DNA of 64,000 nt from Tupaia tana (GCA_026018925.1 JAKSZU010000009.1:76852041-76916040), one strand, 5' to 3'; shown: positions 22,166-33,534, counted from the first letter of the stretch. Made by a program: numbers and translations. Notes: a model not told the origin generated them from the sequence alone.

Positions 22166-23010
22166 TGCTTTTCTTGAAATTACCAGCTAAACTTGCTATT
22201 GAAAGTAGTTAGATTATTTAAGAAATTATGTGATCAATAAACTGTGGCGGGGGGAAAGGAATGGAAGAGAACTGTAGACACCAGAGATAGTGTGAGAAGC
22301 AGGTGGAAAAGGGCAGAGGGTCAGAAATAGTGGTAAATATATATATATATATATGAAACTAGAAATGGAAAATTATTGATGATAACATGTATGATTAAGC
22401 CACTATGCACTATGCAGTATATTCTAGATGGGAAATCACATTTCGTATGTGTGATGATGCTTATGGAATGAATGTAAATTAATTCATTAAAAAAGTTTCA
22501 GAAAAAAAAAACACAAAAACTGTTGTTCTTGGAATTAAAAAGTGCATTAAAAATATCTATCTGATGACTGCAGTAAGCTATATAGCCTCAGCTAGGTGCT
22601 ACTTTATAGTACGTTCATTCTACTCATTGTGGTTTATGCCTAAAGTCAGACTTGTGTTCATGGTTATGTATATATCAGCTGAGCTTGCTATTAAAAATAT
22701 TTAGATTAGTTTAGATCTTTAGTGAATCAATAAAATGTGGAGGGAAAAAGGCATAGAAAACAACCATGGATAACAGAGACAGTATGGAAGGAGGGTGGGA
22801 GGTGGCAGAGGGTGAGAGAGAGGGAATCAAGGATGGGAAAAAAAGCAAAATATACCGGAAACAAGAAATGGAAAATTATTTGTTGATAATAACACACATG
22901 TTGATGTGTTTGATTGAGCAAATATACAGTGTATCCTGGATGGAAAATCTCATTGTGTATGCTATAATGATGTATAGTAATATGAATGTAAATAAATAAA
23001 TTTAAATAAA
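22166..23010 (+). repeat. HL 3' UTR, tandem duplicate
   Basis: Two copies of one module follow each other. Unit 1 (22,166-about 22,510) begins 'aactgcttttcttgaaatta'. Unit 2 (about 22,518-23,010) begins 'aactgttgttcttggaatta'. Both contain 'gcttgctatt', 'gtgatcaataaa' or 'tgaatcaataaa', 'gaaatggaaaattatt' and an AAT-rich end. Unit 1 lacks about 130 bp ('gactgcagtaagctatatag...') kept in unit 2. A (TA)n tract lies at 22,336-22,354. Confidence 0.8.
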
Positions 23011-23019
23011 AAAAGCTGA

Positions 23020-23575
23020 TCCTACAATTGTAATGAAAATGAATTGAATTTAGACTATGGAAAACAATTTTGAAAAAGAAGATCAAAGTTGGAGGGCTCA
23101 CATTTTATAATTTCAAAACCATAAAAAGCAACAGAAATTAAGACAGTATGGTGCTGACACAAAGATACACATATGAATCAGTGGAATAAAATTGAGTATG
23201 GAGTATAAACCTATACAATGTACCATCAGTTGATTTTCAACAAGAATGTCAAGCCAATTCAATAGAGAAAAGAATAGATTTTACAATAAATGGTAGTAGA
23301 AAAATGGGATAGCACATGAAAAGAATGAAGTTGTATCATTACTTCACACCATGTAAAATTCAACTTACAATAGATAAAAGACCTAAATGTAATCACTAAA
23401 TATTAAAAGGCCTAAATGTAATCAATAATTATTAAAGATGTTAAAAATCTTAAAAGAAGAGGCATACATTTTCTTGACTTCTGATTAGGAAATGTTTTTA
23501 GATATGATACCAAAATCCCAAGCAACAATAGACAAAAATATCAATAAATTGGATATCATCACAATTTCTTTTTAT
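23020..23575 (+). mobile_element. Old L1M-type LINE, ORF2, part 2
   Basis: This is the continuation of the L1 broken at 19,673: 'gaagatcaaagttggagggc' followed by the usual ORF2 3' region text, including the 'ttgattttcaacaagaatg' segment. The frame is lost. Confidence 0.82.
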
Positions 23576-23681
23576 TTTTTACATTTTTTTCCATATTTAA
23601 TTGATTCACAAAATACCTTAAAATTAAACTATGGACAAAGCTAGAATCTAGTTACAAGTGCACAGTAATTTTCTTCTGAAA

Positions 23682-23932
23682 CTTTTTTTTTGGAAAGATT
23701 TTTGCTATAGGAAGCATGTGCTCACCAGAAAGAGACAAAGAGACAGAAAGTGAGAAATCACCCCCCGGGGGATGGCCATGCCACAATCGCTTCTCCTTAG
23801 TTCTCCTGTCGGGATCTTGGGCACTCACACACATGTATCTGGTGTGAGTTTAAGCCACCGGGTCTGGGACATGAACTGCGGTCGGTTACATGGGAGTTCA
23901 GTGACATAGCCATTATGACAACTGCTGGTCCC
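23682..23932 (-). mobile_element. SINE-A with exact target duplication
   Basis: 'tcttctgaa' occurs at 23,672-23,680 and 23,934-23,942. The body is a few bases short in the C-run and otherwise standard. Confidence 0.94.
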
Positions 23933-24097
23933 ATCTTCTGAAGCATTTTAAATTAATTAATTAATTAATTTGCATTCATTCCCTGAGCATTGTCACAGCA
24001 TACAAAATGTGATTTTCCATGAAAAATATACTGCATAGTGGCTTAATAATACATATTATTGTCATTAGTTTTCCATTTCTAGTTTTGTATATACAAA

Positions 24098-24100
24098 GTA

Positions 24101-24170
<70 letters not shown>

Positions 24171-24206
24171 TATATATATATAATATGTATATTATATATA
24201 TTACCC
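24098..24206. repeat. (TG)n(TA)n(CA)n microsatellite in HL 3' UTR
   Basis: About 24 bp of TG, about 35 bp of TA and a short CA run lie at the position where other HL 3' units carry TA tracts. Confidence 0.95.
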
Positions 24207-24392
24207 CTATTTTTCACCCTCTGCTATTTCACACCCTCATCCCACACTATCTTAGGTGTCTACAGTTGTTTTCCATTCTTCCCCTCATTTTACTGATTCA
24301 CACAGTTTCTTAAGTAATCTAATTACTTTTAATAGCAAGTTTAGCTGGTGCGTACATAACAGTGCATACATGTCTGACTTTAGGTGTGACTG

Positions 24393-24666
24393 AAACTGAT
24401 TGACTAAGGATATAGAAACACAGTAAATGGATGTAAATATCAGATATAGTGTGTGTGAAGAAGTAGGGTCTGAGGAAGGACATTTAGAAGAAAAATAAGG
24501 AGGAGGCAAAGCATTAATGAAACAAAGAAATGTGGCATTATCTGTTGAAGATACTTTTATAGTTTTATCAACTGGACTAGGGAAAAATGTTCACATGTTG
24601 AAAAATTCATTTTGTAAGCTAAATAAAGTGATAGAATGTCAAAGAGAAAGTGAATTAAAAAATAAA
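24393..24666 (+). mobile_element. L1 3' UTR fragment nested in HL
   Basis: 'gaaactgattgactaaggat' to a poly(A)-like tail matches the L1 3' UTR at 4,990-5,290. The HL text resumes at 'gagtagaatg'. 'aaactga' at both sides is a short target duplication. Confidence 0.75.
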
Positions 24667-25269
24667 AAAGAAAGAAACTGAGTAGAATGAATATACTAGA
24701 AGGTAACACCTAGCTGATGCTATAAAGCTTACTATGGTCCTTAAAAGGTATTTTTAAATATATTTTTAATTTCAAGAAAAGCAGCTTTAGCTTTAATAAG
24801 TCAAAGAAATACTAAAGAATTTTATTTAAACTTAAATCCAGGAAACAGGGTGGGATTCTGTTCAAATAGTAGGTACATGAACCTACTGGCAGCTCAAAAC
24901 AGGACAAAAATTCTTAAAACTGGAAAACAAAGCCTAGAAGAAAATCAGCAATGTTTTAGTCAAAAATCATAAAATGCTATTTCACCTGTTCAGTTTCATG
25001 TACTTAATTTATCTTCTGTTGTGGTCTGATCTTCATGATTAAATTCTGGGATATAATATTCAACTCCAGGCATGTTTCTATGGCTAAGTTGGCCATTTTC
25101 TTAGTTTCTGAACTCTTATTTCTGTGTGTCTGTATTTAATTTTTTTGGTATTGCACTAGCTTGAGAACTTCTTGGAGATCTGATCTGGTATTTGTAAATT
25201 CTTTCAGGTTTTGTTCACCTGAGAATATTCTTGTTTTTCCTTCCCATATGAAAAGAAACTTTGTTTTTC

Positions 25270-25532
25270 TTTCTTTTTTTTTTGAGAAGTTTTTGCTATA
25301 GGGCACGTGCACACACCAGAAAGACAGAGAGAGAAAGAGAGACAGAAAGCGAGATATCACTTCCTAGGGGGGATGGCCACACCGCAATCCCTTCTCCTTC
25401 ATTCTCCTCTTCAGATCTTGGACATGTATGCACACGTGCCTGGCGTGTTTTAAGCCATCAGGTCCAGGACTCGAAACGCGGTCAGCTACATGAGAATCCA
25501 GCGACATAGCCATTACACTAACTGCTGGTCCC
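25270..25532 (-). mobile_element. SINE-A with exact target duplication
   Basis: 'aagaaactttgtttttc' occurs at 25,253-25,269 and 25,533-25,549. Full length; it ends 'ctaactgctggtccc'. Confidence 0.95.
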
Positions 25533-25549
25533 AAGAAACTTTGTTTTTC

Positions 25550-25893
25550 AAAGATAACGTTAACAAAGAATAAATGAAAATATGCAAATTGTATATCTAA
25601 TAAGGAAATTATATAGTAAAAAATCAGATAATGTCCAGAGATTGTTAAAAGGAAAAACCAGGAAGTAATAGTGTCAGTCTAGTGCCAATCAGTCCTAAAT
25701 AACTTCCTTTACACAGGACAATACTAGCTTTTGCCACTAAAACGACTAAATCTGCAAACTCTCAGAGAGGAAGATACTTTTATTCTCACCAATTCAAGAA
25801 GAGTCACTATCTTACAGTCTAGGATAGCCACACTACCCACAACTCTGTCTTTGGTGACATTTCAGAAGTTCTAAGCAAATTTCCTTACCAATT
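25550..25893. other. Unassigned single-copy-like stretch
   Basis: No repeat or coding motif recognised. It separates two HL copies of opposite orientation. Confidence 0.4.
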
Positions 25894-26063
25894 CAAAACT
25901 GCTTTTCTTGAAATTACCATCTGAACTTGCTATTGAAAGTAGTTAGATTATTTAAGAAATTGTGTGATCAATAAAAAGTGTGTGTGGGGGGGAATGGATT
26001 ACAACTGCAGACACCAGAGATAGTGTGAGAAGAGGTTGGGAAAGGGCAGAGGGTCAGACATAA

Positions 26064-26105
<42 letters not shown>

Positions 26106-26735
26106 ACACACACACACACACACACATATGTGAAACTAGAAATGGAAAATGATTGATGATAACATATATACATGATGAAGCCTCTGGGCAGTATATTCTG
26201 GATGGGAAATCACTTTTTGTATGCTGTGACAATGATTAGGGGATGAATGTACATTAATTAATTTAAAAAATGTTTCAGGAAAAAAAATGCATATTTGATA
26301 ACTGCAGTAAGCTATATAGCCCCAGCTAGGTGCTACTTTAGAGTATGTTCATTCTACTCACTGAAGTTTATGCCTAAAGTCAGACTTGTGTTCATGGATT
26401 TGTACATATCAGCTGTGTTTGTTAGTGGAAATATTTAGATTAATTAAGTTCATTAGCAAATCAATAAAATAGGGGTAAAAGGCATAGAAAGCAACCATGG
26501 ATACCAGAGAGAGTGTGGGAGGAGGGTGGGACATGGCCGAGGGTGAGAGGGAATCAAGGATGGCAAAAAATAAAAAAGCAAAATATACAGGAAATAAGGA
26601 ATGGAAAATTTTTGTTGACGATAACACATATGTTGATGTGCTTGATTGAGATAATATACAGTGTATTCTGAATGGGAAATCTTATTTTGCATGCTGTAAT
26701 CATGTATAGTGAATGAATAAAATTTAAAAAAGAAG
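25894..26735 (+). mobile_element. HL 3' UTR-only copy (two units)
   Basis: It starts exactly at 'caaaactgcttttcttgaaa' and holds unit 1 (to about 26,280) and unit 2 with its linker (26,288-26,735). There is no ORF1 upstream. Unit 1 carries (TA)n(CA)n at 26,070-26,130. The unit order and the missing linker in unit 1 are the same as in the complete HL at 19,674, so both descend from a duplicated source. Confidence 0.78.
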
Positions 26736-27229
26736 AAAATAAATCAGCTTTGTGACCATCCTGACAGCATCTGCACCAGAGACCCAAGAGACACTCCAAA
26801 AGCAGGTGTGTCTGTTTCCTTGTCCCAGAAAAGCAGTTACCCTGCACACACCCATACTTTAGTTCTACACAATACAGTGAGGTATGGTGACATGCATATC
26901 ATTACTAAGGTGGTTAGCAAGGGCATCTGCAGGCTGAACATTAGTGCCACCACTTCCCAGATCCCAGAACCATGGTCCTCTTTATGCATGACCACATTCT
27001 AAATTTCAGGTCTGTAGTTGCTCCATGGATACTACTCATCAGACACTGATACCATCAACATAAGTGTTTCTGTGAGCCCTGTTCTGGAACTAAGAAGGAT
27101 TACTACAGCCAGGACATTGCTCATTGGGAAAAATGAAATCAGAACTACAGAAGTGTTCACTACTGGAGACTCCTCCCAAAACTCTTGTGCTGCTGTAGAC
27201 ACCCATAGCTTTGGCTATTGAAAATACTG
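26736..27229. other. Unassigned stretch, possibly old L1 5' region
   Basis: Moderate-GC text with short frames but no domain. Old L1 text starts just downstream, so this may be its 5' region; no decisive motif is seen. Confidence 0.35.
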
Positions 27230-27518
27230 ACAATTGAAGTAAAGTTCTTTTCAGCTTAAAATGACTTCTTATCAATATAAGATGTTCTATGTAAGCCTCA
27301 TGATAACCACAAAGAAAATTTATAGTAGACACACAAAATATAGAATCAAAGTATACCACTAATAAAGGTCATTTAATAACAAAAGAAGACAACAAGAGAG
27401 GAGGGAAAGAACAAAACAATAAGAAAAAAGTTCAATAAATGTTAATAATATGTCTTCATCTATCAATAATTACTTTAAATATAAATGGATAAAATGTTCC
27501 AATTAAAAGGCATAGATT

Positions 27519-27655
27519 GGGGGCCAGCAGGTGTCATGGTAGTTGGAATCCCACATGGCTGACCTCAGTTTAGGGCCTGGAACTGGGGACTTGCTTTCTC
27601 TCTCTCATCAAATTAAAAACTATACAATAATAAATAAAATTGAGTAAATAATTCT
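27519..27655 (+). mobile_element. SINE-B, deleted in head
   Basis: 'gggggccagcaggtgtcatg' starts it. About 12 bases before 'cccacatggc' are lost. The AAT-rich tail ends at 27,655. 'tagattgg' before it resembles 'tagactgg' at 28,229. Confidence 0.82.
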
Positions 27656-27660
27656 TTCTT

Positions 27661-28209
27661 AAGAGGATTTTTCCTCAGGGTACAGCCTCTCACAAGGGAG
27701 AATGAAAGAGACAGAGACAGTGAGAGGGAAAGTGGGAAATCACCACCCAGGAGAGACGGCCACACCACAATCCCTTCTCTTCCACTTTATTCCTGAGTTT
27801 TTGAACATGAATACACACATGCCCAGCATGTTTCTTTTCTTTTTTTTTTTTTTTGAGAGTTTTTTTTTTTTGCTATAGGGCACGTGCATTCGCCAGACAG
27901 ACAGAGAGAGACAGAGAGATAGAAAGCAAGAAATCACCCCCCAGGGGGGATGGCCAGACCGCAATCCCTTCTCCTCCATTCTCCTCTCAGGATCTTGAGC
28001 ACACACGCACACGCACCTGGCATGAGTTTCAAGCCACCGGGTCCGGGACTCAAACCACGGTCAGCTACATGGGAGTTCAGCAACATAGCCATTACACTAA
28101 CTGCTAGTCCCAATGCCCAGCATGTTTCAAGCTACTGGGCCTGAGACTCAAACCATCGTCAGACAAGTTGGAGTCCAATGATGTAAACTCTATACCATCT
28201 GCTGAGCCA
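27661..28209 (-). mobile_element. SINE-C split by a SINE-A
   Basis: An outer, older SINE lies at 27,661-27,834 and 28,113-28,209. Its two halves join cleanly at 'atgcccagcatgtttc' when the inner SINE-A is removed. Confidence 0.85.
27835..28112 (-). mobile_element. SINE-A nested in SINE-C
   Basis: The exact duplication atgcccagcatgtttc occurs at 27,819-27,834 and 28,113-28,128. Full length with two T runs at its 3' end. This SINE-in-SINE nesting sets SINE-C as the older family. Confidence 0.96.
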
Positions 28210-29450
28210 AGCAGATAATTCTTAGTATAGACTGGTCGAGTGAATTTAAGTAAAAGACTCTGGCATACGCTTCTTACAACAGACTTGCTTCAGTTTTAAG
28301 GACACCCACAGACTAAAAGTAAAGGGATAAGAAAGATATTCCGTGCAAATAAAATTCATAAAAGAGCAGAAGTATCTGTATTTACATCAGACAAAATGAA
28401 CGTTAATGTTAAAAACTGTCATGAGATACAAAGGTTATTAAATAATGATAATAGTGTCAATCAAAATAATACAATAATTTTAAATATATATGTCACCAAC
28501 ATTTAAATAATCTATTATATAAAGTGAATATTAGTAGATCTGAAGGGAGAGATGGGCAATAATATGATAACAGTAGGGGACATCACTATATGATTTTCAA
28601 GAATAGATGAATTATCCAGACAGAAAAATCAGTAAAGAAACATTGGACTTAAAATACACTTGAGACCGAATGAACCTAACAGACATATATAGAACATTTT
28701 ATCAACAGCAGCAGAATACATATTATTACAAAGTATACACAAAGTATACTTAAGGTTAGATCAAATGTTTGGCCACAAAATATGTCTTAAACTTAAAATT
28801 ATAATTATACCAAGTATCTTTTCCAACAAAAATGTTATGAAACTAGAAATATTTTTTTAAAAAAACTGGAAAATTTACAGATAGGTATAAAATGAAGTAA
28901 TATGCTCCTGAAGGGCAATTGGTTAAAGTATAAATTAATAGGAAATTTGAAAAATATCTTGCAACAAACATACATGGAAAAACAGCATACCAAAACTTGT
29001 AAAATTCAGCAATAATAGTTCTAAGAAAGAAGTTTCGGATAAACATGGATGCAAATACCTCAAACAAACATTAGCAAACTGAATTCAACTGCATGTTGAA
29101 AAGATTGTTCAACATGATGAAGAAGGAGGTGTCTCTGGGATACAAGGATAGTTCAAAATAAGCAAATTAATAAATGTTAATAATAAATGTTAACTTACTT
29201 TAATGATTAAAAACTCTCAACAATGTAGGTATAAAAGAAATGTACCTCAACACAACGAAGTCTAGATATGACAAACAATAGCTAACATCATATTCAAGGA
29301 AAAGATTAAAAAATTTTTCATTTTTTTATTTCAATTTTCATTTCAAGATTAAGAACTAGACAAGCATGTTCACTTTTATCACTTTCATTTAGCATAGTAC
29401 TTGACATTTTAACCAGAGCAATTAAGAGAAAAAAGAACACTCATATATAC

Positions 29451-29711
29451 TTTTTTTTTTAAGAGGCTTTTTTGCTATAGGGCACGTGCGCTTGCTAGAA
29501 AGACAGAGAGAGACAGAGAGACAGAAAGCGAGAAATCATCCCCCAGGGGGGATGGCCACACCGCAATCCCTTCTCCTCCCTTCTCCTCTCAGGATCTTGG
29601 GTACGCACGCACACGTGCCCCGCGTGAGTTTAAGCCACCGGGTTCAGACTTGAACCGCAGTCAACTACATGGGAGTCCAGCCACATAGCCATTATACTAA
29701 CTGCTGGTCCC
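29451..29711 (-). mobile_element. SINE-A in old L1
   Basis: Full-length and well preserved; it ends 'aactgctggtccc'. The flanks 'agaacactcatata' and 'agaacatttatatt' suggest a decayed target duplication. Confidence 0.94.
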
Positions 29712-30614
29712 AGAACATTTATATTTGAAAGGAAGTTTAAATTGTCCCTGTTTGCAGATGACATGATCTAACATATAGAAAACCCTGAAGACTTTACAGA
29801 AAAACTGTTAGAACTAACAAATACCGTAAAGTTGCAGGATACAAAATCAACATACAAATCATAGTATATATCAGTCTTTAGTGTCTGTCTACACTAATAA
29901 AAACTATATTAAATATTTTTAAATCCTATTTATGATAGCTATAAAATTAAATTACTTAGGAAAAAATTTAACAAAGCCTCTTTTGCTATTTTAAAAACTA
30001 TAAAACATTGATTAAAAAAGTGATGAAGCTGCAAATAAATAAAAAGATATTCTGTGTTTATTGATTGAAAGGATTAATATTATGAAAATGTCCAAACAAC
30101 CCAAAGAACTATACAGATTCAATGTAACTTCTATCACAATACTAATGACATGTTTTATAAATATAAAAATGTTCTAATATTTACATGGAACCACAAAAGA
30201 CACTGAATAGCCAAACCAATCTTAACCCAAAAGAGCAAAACCGGAGTTATCACATTATCTGACATCAAAATATACTAGAAAGCTATAGTAAGCAAAACAC
30301 CATAGTACCAGCACATAAAAAGACACAAATACCCTGGTGGAGTAGAGAGATGTTCATAAACAGGTACAGAACTTAAGTTAGATAGGAAGAATAAATTCAA
30401 GAGATCTGTTATATGACATAGTGCCTATAATTAATAACTATATATTATATTGTAGAAAAAGTCTGAGTAGACTTTAAGTGCTGTCATCACAAAAATGACT
30501 ACTATATAAAGGAAGGCATATGTTAATGAGCCTGATTTAGCCTTTCCACAGATAATGTTGCACATGATACATATATACAATTATATCTGTCAAGTTAAAA
30601 AATAAAATGAAAAT

Positions 30615-31687
30615 GGTTTTCTTTTATACTAATATTAAAGTCATTTACCCATCACTCCTAAAATATTACATTCTATTGTTTTTGTATGTATAGTTAACTT
30701 TATACATTAGATTTATACATTCATATACTTTCATGTTTATATTTAATATCCTTTCATTTCAACTTGAATCACTCCTTTTAGCATTTTTGTATGTCAGGTC
30801 TAGTGGAGGTAAACTTCCTCAGGTCATGTTAGTCTGAGAAAATCTCTCTCTACTTTTTTCAAAGGAAGATTTATCATGAGTAGTATTCTTAGTTAGAAGT
30901 TTTATTTATTTGCTTTTCTTTTACCACCATGAACATATGATCTCTCTTCCTTCTGTCCTCAAAGTTTTGCTGATAAATTGACTGATAATCTTAGGTGGGA
31001 GTTATTATTGTGATCAATAGCTTTTCTCTTACTTTCAAAATTCTTTCTTTTGGACAATTTGATTATAACTTTTCTTGGTGTATGGTTCTTTGTTTAATCT
31101 ATTTTTTTTATTTTTTATGAGTCTGTATTTTCCCTTCTGTCTCCAAATTTGGGTAGTTTTGGATATTTCCCTCCCTCCCTTTTTTAGTTTTTGTTATAGG
31201 GCATTTGTGCTCACCAGAGACAGACAGAGAAGGTGATACAGAGGAAAAGTAAAAAATCACTCTACCTCAGAGGAAATGGCCACACTACAATCCCTACTCC
31301 TCCATTCTCCTCTTGGAATTTTGGGCACACATACATATGCATATGACATGATTTTTGAGCTGATGGGTCTGGGACTCAAACTGCACTGTTGGCCATGTAG
31401 GATCCAGCCACTTTAACCTCCACACCAACTGTTGGCCCTGTATATTACTTATTTAAGGAATATTTACACCTCTTTTTATCCTAGTGGCTTCTCATAATTC
31501 CACTAGGATGTTTTTTCACTCTTTTTATTTTTCTTTTTTAACTCCTCTGGCTATATAATAATCATATATCTACTTTTAAAGGCCTCTAGTGAATTTTCAA
31601 TTCAATTCATCTCCAGAATTTCTATTCCTCATAGTTTCTATTTGTTTGCTAATTCCATTTACAGATAAATGTATTGTTTTAATTTAC
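30615..31687 (-). mobile_element. Probable old L1 5'/ORF1 region
   Basis: Minus-strand text resembles decayed old L1 ORF1 and flanks, e.g. 'cttttcttggtgtatggttc' near 31,072 and 'ctccaaatttgggtagtttt' near 31,142. No frame is left. A SINE-C lies inside. Confidence 0.5.
31180..31439 (-). mobile_element. SINE-C
   Basis: It starts 'agtttttgttatagggcatt' and ends 'caccaactgttggccc'. The flank 'ccctccct' is not clearly duplicated. Confidence 0.85.
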
Positions 31688-31803
31688 TTGGGCACGCACG
31701 CACATGCACCCGGTGTGAGTTTAAGCCACCGGGTCCAGGACTCGAACTGCGGTCGACTACATGGGAGTCCAGTGACATAGCCATTATGCCAACTGCTGGT
31801 CCC
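31688..31803 (-). mobile_element. SINE-A head only
   Basis: Only about 116 bp of the tRNA-like head and neighbouring body remain, starting abruptly at 'cttgggcacgcacg'. CpGs are kept (ggtcgactac), so the element was young when cut. L1 ORF2 text begins at the next base. Confidence 0.9.
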
Positions 31804-33527
31804 GTGCCACACTTTTTCAATCTATTCATCTGTTTGTGGACATTTGGGTTGGTTCCATGTCTTAGCAATTGTGAATAATTTCGCAATAAATATAGTTGTG
31901 GAAGTGCTTTTCTGACTGAGCATTTTCCTGTCCTTTGGGTAGATACCCGGGAATGGAATTGCTGGATCATATGGTAGTTCTATTTGAAGGTCTTTGAGGA
32001 ATGTACATATTGTTCTCCATAGTGGCTAGATAAATTTACATTCCCACTAACAATATAGGAGAGTTCCCCTTTCACAACATGCCCTCCAGCACTTATCACT
32101 TTTTGTTCTTGTAATCTTCACTGTTCTAACTGGAGTTAGTTGGTATCTCATTGTGGTTTCAATCTCCCTTTTGATGAGGGATGTTGAATATTTTTTTCAT
32201 ATGCTTTTTGTTGTTCATTTGTCTTCTTTAGAGAGTTGTTTATTCAGCTCATTTTCTCATCTTTTAATTGGGTTAATAATTTTCTTCTGAGTAAGCCACT
32301 TGACTTCCCTGTGTATTCTGGTTTTAAGTACCTTATCTGAGGCATAGTTGACAAAAAATTGTCTCCCAATAACTAATAACTGTGTCCTTTACTGTGCAGA
32401 AACTTCTTAATCTGATATAATCCCACCTATTTTGTGGATTATTGCCTGTGCTATTGGAGTTTTGCTTAAGAAATCTTGCCTACACCATGTCTCCCAGAAT
32501 TTCCCCAGTGTTTTACATCAGTAGTTTTATACTTTGAGGTCTTAGGTTTAGATCTTTGATCCACTTTGAGTTGATTTTGGTAACATATGGGAGTTCAGAT
32601 TCATCTTTGTGCCGGTGGAAACCAAGGTTTTCCAGCACCATTTGCTAGAAAGGTTTTCATTTTCCCACTGGATTGACTGGTACTCTTTGTCAAAGATCAA
32701 TTGGTTATATGTTTGGGGGGTTATTTCTGGGGTATCTTCTCTGTTCCTTTGTTGTATCTGATTTTGAGCCAGTATTATGCTGTTTTGATTATCACAGCTT
32801 TGTAATATATTTTGGGGTCAGGGAGAGAGATGGCACCTACTCCACTCTTCTTGTGCAGGATGATTTGACAATACATGGTCTTTTATTATTCTAGACAAAT
32901 TCTATGGTTGTCCTTTCTAGATCTGTGAGTAATGTCTCTTATAATATTATAGAGACTGCATTAAATATGTAGATTAAATTGGGTAGGATTGCCATTTTGA
33001 TTATATTAATTCTTCCAGTTCAAGAACATGGGTTGTCCTTCCACTTTTTTGTGTCTTTTTAAATTCTTTTAAAATATTTTCATAATTTTCCTTGTAGAAG
33101 TCCTTAACTTTTGTGTTTAGTTTTATTCCGAAGTATCATGATTTTTGTGGCTTTGGTAAATGGAATTACTTTCTTCAGTTCTGTCTCTGCTTCTGGTTTG
33201 CATATAGAAATGCTAAAGATTTTTGTAAGTTAATTTTGTATCCTGCCACTACTGCATGTATTTACTACTTTGAGAAATTTTTTAATGGATAATATTGGGT
33301 CTTCTATGTATACAATCATGTCATCTGCAAACAGAGATAATTTAAATTCTTTTTTCGCTATTAGAATACGTTTTATTTCATTCTCTTGTCTAATGACATT
33401 GGCCAGGACTTTCAGTACCATATTGAATAGGCGTGGAGAGAGTGGGCAGTCTTTCCTTGTACCAGTTTTTTGTGAAAAAGCTTTGAGCTTTTCCCCATTC
33501 AGTATAATGTTAGCTATAGGTTGTTAT
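31804..33527 (-). mobile_element. L1, ORF2 C-terminal part, truncated both ends
   Basis: Minus-strand ORF2 from reverse transcriptase to near its C-terminus. The segment 33,230-33,421 reads [17 protein letters not shown] then [14 protein letters not shown], so the catalytic FADD box is intact. The 3' UTR is missing at 31,804 and the 5' end is cut at 33,527. Several stops interrupt the rest. Confidence 0.88.
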
Positions 33528-33534
33528 TTTTTTT

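Larger units (their letters stand above)
19674..23010 (+). mobile_element. Complete half-LINE (HL) retrotransposon
   Basis: One insertion unit is flanked by the exact 9-bp duplication aaaagctga (19,665-19,673 and 23,011-23,019) inside an old L1 whose text is continuous across it. In order it holds tandem 5' monomers (19,674-20,827, split by one SINE-A), ORF1 (20,828-21,815 with damage), a vestige of the ORF2 start (21,855), a unique tail to about 22,165, and a duplicated 3' UTR ending in an A-rich tail. The length without the SINE is about 3.06 kb. There is no reverse transcriptase or endonuclease region. This is the HAL1 design (L1-derived, ORF1 only), and it must have used another element's ORF2p. 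Confidence 0.88.
23943..25252 (-). mobile_element. HL copy, 5'-truncated, single 3' UTR unit
   Basis: On the minus strand, from 25,252 down, it has the end of ORF1 (KFFSK.../QNLKEFTNTRSDLQ, ending QYQKN and stop near 25,136), the ORF2-start vestige, the HL tail to 'cttttcttgaaatta' near 24,770, the 'gactgcag/taagct' linker near 24,690-24,745, and one 3' UTR unit to the AT-rich end at 23,943. Only one 3' unit is present, unlike the copy at 19,674. A plus-strand L1 3' end is nested at 24,393-24,666, and a SINE-A abuts the 5' side. Confidence 0.72.
27230..30612 (+). mobile_element. Old L1M-type LINE, mostly ORF2 to 3' end
   Basis: ORF2 begins near 27,460 ('attactttaaatataaatgg', the SIITLNVNG region). 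It is interrupted by SINEs at 27,519-28,209, continues through endonuclease and reverse transcriptase text (including 'ctgtttgcagatgacatgat', the ADDM box, near 29,745), and ends in a 3' UTR and A-rich tail near 30,612. Stops are everywhere, so this is an old copy. Confidence 0.85.

Noticed and set aside
24098-24206. TA/TG tract as a replication origin or CRISPR-like array
   Set aside because: It is a simple microsatellite with 2-base units and no spacers.
24770-26735. A single twin-primed (5'-inverted) half-LINE insertion
   Set aside because: The inverted and direct parts are separated by about 340 bp of unrelated DNA, and the minus-strand part continues into its own 3' unit at 23,943.
27018-27221. 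67-codon frame near 27.1 kb as a small gene
   Set aside because: No start context, domain or homologue is recognised, and it adjoins old L1. Chance is more likely.
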